Shown here one piece after another: positions 6,800 to 8,133 of a stretch of 8,133 nucleotides of DNA. Below the pieces are notes generated by a model. The model ran no database searches. It was not told the DNA's origin and worked only from the letters and a program-made list of their open reading frames with translations. The DNA is from Porphyromonas sp. Lineage in GTDB: Bacteria > Bacteroidota > Bacteroidia > Bacteroidales > Porphyromonadaceae. Each line of letters begins with the position of its first letter. The first letter of the stretch is position 1. Both the position numbers and the translations under genes were made by a program. The stretch covers positions 1 to 8,133 of the forward strand of contig JASBZJ010000091.1 of NCBI GenBank assembly GCA_029983495.1, read 5' to 3'.

Positions 6800-7255
6800 T
6801 TACTTTAAGGTGTTGATATCAATTTTACGAGGGTTCTGAGCTTCGTGCTGATGCTCGGTTCCATCGTAAATACGTACATTACCAAGCAGTTGGCGTCCAA
6901 GGCGATTTTTGGGAAGCATACCCTTAATAACTTTAAGAAGTAAACGACTTGAGCCTTTTTCCATTAAACGTTCGGGGGTCATACTACGCTGTCCTCCTGG
7001 GTAGCCAGTGTAACTCAAATAAACCCTATCGGTCCATTTTTTCCCCGTAAGTACTACTTTGTCGGCATTGATAATAATAACATTGTCGCCACAGTCTACA
7101 TGAGGCGTGAAGTTGGGTTTGTATTTGCCACGAAGTAGCTTAGCCACTTTCGAGCAAAGGCGTCCTAAGTGCTGACCTTCGGCATCTACGATCACCCATT
7201 CCTTGGTGGCAGTTGCACTATTAGCCGAAACGGTCTTATAGCTTAATGTGTTCAC
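6800..7255 (-). CDS. rplM: 50S ribosomal protein L13 (uL13), GTG start
   Basis: L13 is an early-assembling 50S protein that binds 23S rRNA. The 151 residues fit the Bacteroidota form: MNTLSYKTVSAN at the start, EWVIVDAEGQHLGRLCSKVA (19-38), GKYKPNFTPHVDCGDNVIII (43-62), GYPGGQRSMTPERLM (84-98) and the family signature VIKGMLPKNRLGRQLL (109-124). The start codon is GTG (7255-7253). It is supported because the reading frame is closed by a TAA five codons upstream and because residue 1 aligns with the expected MxTLSYKT start of Bacteroidota L13. The start is preceded by AT-rich sequence rather than a Shine-Dalgarno site. This is the first gene of the rplM-rpsI-rpsB-tsf run and follows a long structured upstream region. 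Confidence 0.97.
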   Translation of the reverse strand: MNTLSYKTVSANSATATKEWVIVDAEGQHLGRLCSKVAKLLRGKYKPNFTPHVDCGDNVIIINADKVVLTGKKWTDRVYLSYTGYPGGQRSMTPERLMEKGSSRLLLKVIKGMLPKNRLGRQLLGNVRIYDGTEHQHEAQNPRKIDINTLK

Positions 7256-7289
7256 GATTTTAATAACTTACTATTATTGTACTAACTAA

Positions 7290-7326
7290 GCGGATGAAAC
7301 TATTAGTTTTTTTCCCGCAGAGCAGG
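7290..7326 (-). promoter_or_regulatory. Two mutually exclusive hairpins just upstream of rplM
   Basis: CCCGC (7314-7318) can pair with GCAGG (7322-7326) across a 3-base loop. Alternatively, TTTC-CCGC (7311-7318) can pair with GCGG and GAAA (7290-7293, 7296-7299) across an 11-base loop. Both use 7314-7318, so only one can form at a time. The pair lies 35-71 bases upstream of the GTG start. No T tract follows, so a switch, if any, would act on translation or RNA stability rather than by intrinsic termination. Confidence 0.3.
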
Positions 7327-7451
7327 TATCATATCGAAGTAGCACGTCCTCCAAAAACTTTACATACAACTGCTATCCACTCGGTATTGCTTAAATGCAT
7401 AAGTCGATAAGTATCTTGTCATAGCTTTGGCAACGAATATCTCCAATATTT

Positions 7452-7523
7452 AAAGGGATTTCCTCACCCACTGGTATGAATTGCGTTGTTTGGACGGGGC
7501 AACGCACCAGCCGAAAATCCTTT
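7452..7523 (-). ncRNA. Nested multi-stem RNA element in the rplM leader
   Basis: Three nested helices can be read. The outer one is AAAGGGATTT (7452-7461) with AAATCCTTT (7515-7523), 9 pairs and one bulge. The middle one is CTGGT (7471-7475) with ACCAG (7506-7510), 5 pairs. The inner one is GCGTTG (7483-7488) with CAACGC (7500-7505), 6 pairs, closing an 11-base loop that reads CCCCGTCCAAA in the RNA. The inner and middle 3' arms are directly adjacent, so the helices would stack on one side, with a 7-base bulge between them on the other. Three perfectly nested arms in 72 bases are unlikely by chance, but conservation is untested. Confidence 0.5.
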
Positions 7524-7602
7524 TAGTACTGTGTAGGTACTCTCGTTACTTGCTCCGCAGTAACATCCGTGCTTCGTGTATTTGCTACACTACAAAGCGT
7601 GG

Positions 7603-7610
7603 CAAAGTTA
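7603..7610 (-). promoter_or_regulatory. Candidate -7 promoter box for the rplM operon
   Basis: The minus strand reads TAACTTTG followed by C, an exact match to the Bacteroidota TAnnTTTG box. It would start transcription near 7597 and give a leader of about 340 bases. A TTTG at 7623-7626 lies only 12 bases upstream, closer than the usual spacing to a -33 element, so the -33 element is not convincing. Confidence 0.45.
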
Positions 7611-7683
7611 CTCATTTTTCTCCAAATAGGCTTCGGTTTCTTCTTTGTTTTGTATGAGGTATTAAGAATGTGCTCTATGATGA

Positions 7684-7923
7684 TCGGTTCTTTCCCTCTC
7701 TTTTATTTCGTGGTGTTATAGTATCAAGTGGGCGGTTAAAAAAGATGCAAGACTACAACCCTTTGATGCCTTACAAGTTTTCCAAAAGTGCAAAGTAGGT
7801 GGGCTTGACCTTTCCGAAAGGGTTTGGAAGTACACGAATCAATTCAAAGAACAAATCGAAATAAGATTAGATGTCGGACTCGGAGAGGGGCGGTTATTCA
7901 ACAAAATAGATTTATATCATTAA
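7684..7923 (+). pseudogene. Fragment of a phage head-morphogenesis (minor head, SPP1 gp7-like) protein
   Basis: An open frame without a start codon reads WAVKKDARLQPFDALQ, then KVGGLDLSERVWKYTNQF, then KEQIEIRLDVGLGEGR, and ends at TAA 7921. From memory of the family, the part from about 7729 to 7893 closely resembles an internal region of head-morphogenesis proteins in Bacteroidota prophages (pattern LSxRVWxYTxQFKEEIExxLDxGLGEGR). In those proteins the match normally continues with a Ser-Ala and a LSRDLxxYL segment; here it breaks off after GLGEGR (7893) into LFNKIDLYH and a stop. No upstream or downstream part of the phage gene is visible. It is therefore a remnant of about 55 codons. Residues before about 7723 (SVLSLSFISW) do not look like the family. 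The assignment is by recognition, not by a search. Confidence 0.6.
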
Positions 7924-7968
7924 GTCGTGATTTATTATGAGACCTTTGAAAAATAAGGAGTATAAGTT

Positions 7969-7990
7969 TAGCCCCTCTAATTGGGGGCTA
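7969..7990. repeat. Hairpin inside the IS remnant
   Basis: TAGCCCC (7969-7975) and GGGGCTA (7984-7990) are perfect 7-base complements with an 8-base loop. The right arm contains the stop codon of the truncated transposase. No T tract follows on either strand, so a terminator role is doubtful; it may be a subterminal hairpin of the insertion sequence. Confidence 0.4.
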
Positions 7991-8131
7991 TAGCAGAGTA
8001 AATTTGTTGGGATTTAGAGAAAGTATATGCCCCTTTTCGATGGAGATATGGTGACGAGAGAGCTGTTTGTTGAACGCTTTCAGCAACTTATCCATTAACC
8101 CAAGTTCGGTTAAGGCGGTGCGAAAGCGACT
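7988..8131 (-). pseudogene. Truncated IS5-family transposase fragment
   Basis: The minus-strand frame entering from the right edge reads SRFRTALTELGLMDKLLKAF, then NKQLSRHHISIEKGHI. This matches the segment of IS5-group transposases that precedes the first catalytic aspartate, where the family normally continues with VDASLVE. Here the frame turns instead into LSLNPNKFTLL and stops at TAG (7990-7988). Homology therefore ends at about 8024, and all three DDE catalytic residues are absent. The 5' part of the gene lies outside the window. The fragment cannot encode an active transposase. The family call is by recognition of the SRFRTALTELGLMDKLL and NKQLSRHHIS motifs. Confidence 0.75.
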
Positions 8132-8133
8132 AA

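Larger units (their letters stand above)
7256..7602 (-). promoter_or_regulatory. Candidate structured 5' leader RNA of rplM
   Basis: This stretch of about 340 bases upstream of rplM has no convincing gene but many perfect inverted repeats on the rplM strand. In transcription order (plus-strand arms given) they are: GTGTA/TACAC (7576-7590); GTTACT/AGTAAC (7545-7564) with a further GC pair inside; AGTAC/GTACT (7525-7541); a nested element, listed separately (7452-7523); AATAT/ATATT (7436-7450); and a hairpin CCCGC/GCAGG (7314-7326). The last competes with an alternative stem between 7290-7299 and 7311-7318. Ribosomal-protein operons are often controlled by the protein binding its own leader, and an L13 leader family is known in Firmicutes. 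Whether this belongs to any described Bacteroidota leader family I cannot tell. Confidence 0.5.
7939..8133 (-). mobile_element. Remnant of an IS5-family insertion sequence, extends beyond the window
   Basis: GAGACCTTTG (7939-7948) resembles the terminal repeats of Bacteroidota IS5-group elements such as those of Porphyromonas gingivalis. A transposase fragment of the same group lies further in on the minus strand. The visible layout is terminal repeat, about 75 bases without coding, then an N-terminal/middle piece of the transposase running off the right edge. The catalytic 3' part of the gene is missing between them, so the element is internally deleted. The other end and any target duplication are outside the window. 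Confidence 0.6.

Noticed and set aside
7288..7348. Possible leader peptide in the rplM leader: GGAGG on the minus strand near 7349 followed by an ATG frame of nine codons (MIPALREKN)
   Set aside because: The GGAGG is about 15 bases from the ATG, too far for a ribosome binding site, and Bacteroidota make little use of Shine-Dalgarno pairing.
7256..7683. CRISPR array, tRNA, tmRNA, RNase P RNA or SRP RNA in the long gap before rplM
   Set aside because: I looked for regular direct repeats with spacers, a tRNA cloverleaf with T-loop consensus, and the conserved cores of the other RNAs. None fits; the inverted repeats are irregular and fit an mRNA leader better.
7521..7693. Minus-strand open frame of about 57 codons (contains MSNFATLCSV) upstream of rplM, ending at TAA 7523-7521
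   Set aside because: It runs straight through the candidate promoter box and the inverted-repeat region, has no good start site, and resembles no protein I know. It is better explained as chance translation of the leader.

Overview
The window looks like chromosomal DNA of a member of the Bacteroidota, most likely Bacteroidales or a close relative. Three things support this: the protein sequences (for example the start of ribosomal protein L13 and the M3 peptidase), the A-rich start regions without strong Shine-Dalgarno sites, and several promoter-like TAnnTTTG boxes of the kind this phylum uses at -7. The species cannot be named from the sequence alone.

Left part (1-2201): two NAD-synthesis genes on the minus strand. 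nadB (L-aspartate oxidase) is complete and is followed after 14 bases by nadC (quinolinate phosphoribosyltransferase), whose 3' part lies outside the window. No nadA follows nadB inside the window. The 350-base gap upstream of nadB is a divergent promoter region shared with the next gene. It holds two TAnnTTTG boxes and several inverted repeats.

Middle (2202-4238): a complete M3-family zinc peptidase (peptidyl-dipeptidase Dcp / oligopeptidase A type) on the plus strand. It converges on the ribosomal operon, and a GC-rich hairpin (4328-4360) lies between the two.

Right part (4392-7255): four translation genes on the minus strand in transcription order rplM (L13), rpsI (S9), rpsB (S2), tsf (EF-Ts). 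rplM starts with GTG. A 232-base spacer between rpsI and rpsB and a roughly 340-base stretch upstream of rplM are both long and rich in inverted repeats. They are candidates for structured mRNA leaders of the kind known to control ribosomal-protein genes. The one before rplM has a nested multi-stem element (7452-7523) and, close to the start codon, two mutually exclusive hairpins.

Right edge (about 7684-8133): mobile-element debris. A short plus-strand reading frame resembles an internal piece of a Bacteroidota phage head-morphogenesis (SPP1 gp7-like / minor head) protein. Beside it, on the minus strand, is a fragment of an IS5-family transposase like those of Porphyromonas insertion sequences, cut just before the first catalytic aspartate. 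A probable terminal repeat at 7939-7948 marks its edge.

Most of the window is ordinary housekeeping sequence. The best candidates for something undescribed are the two ribosomal-protein leaders, above all the one before rplM.
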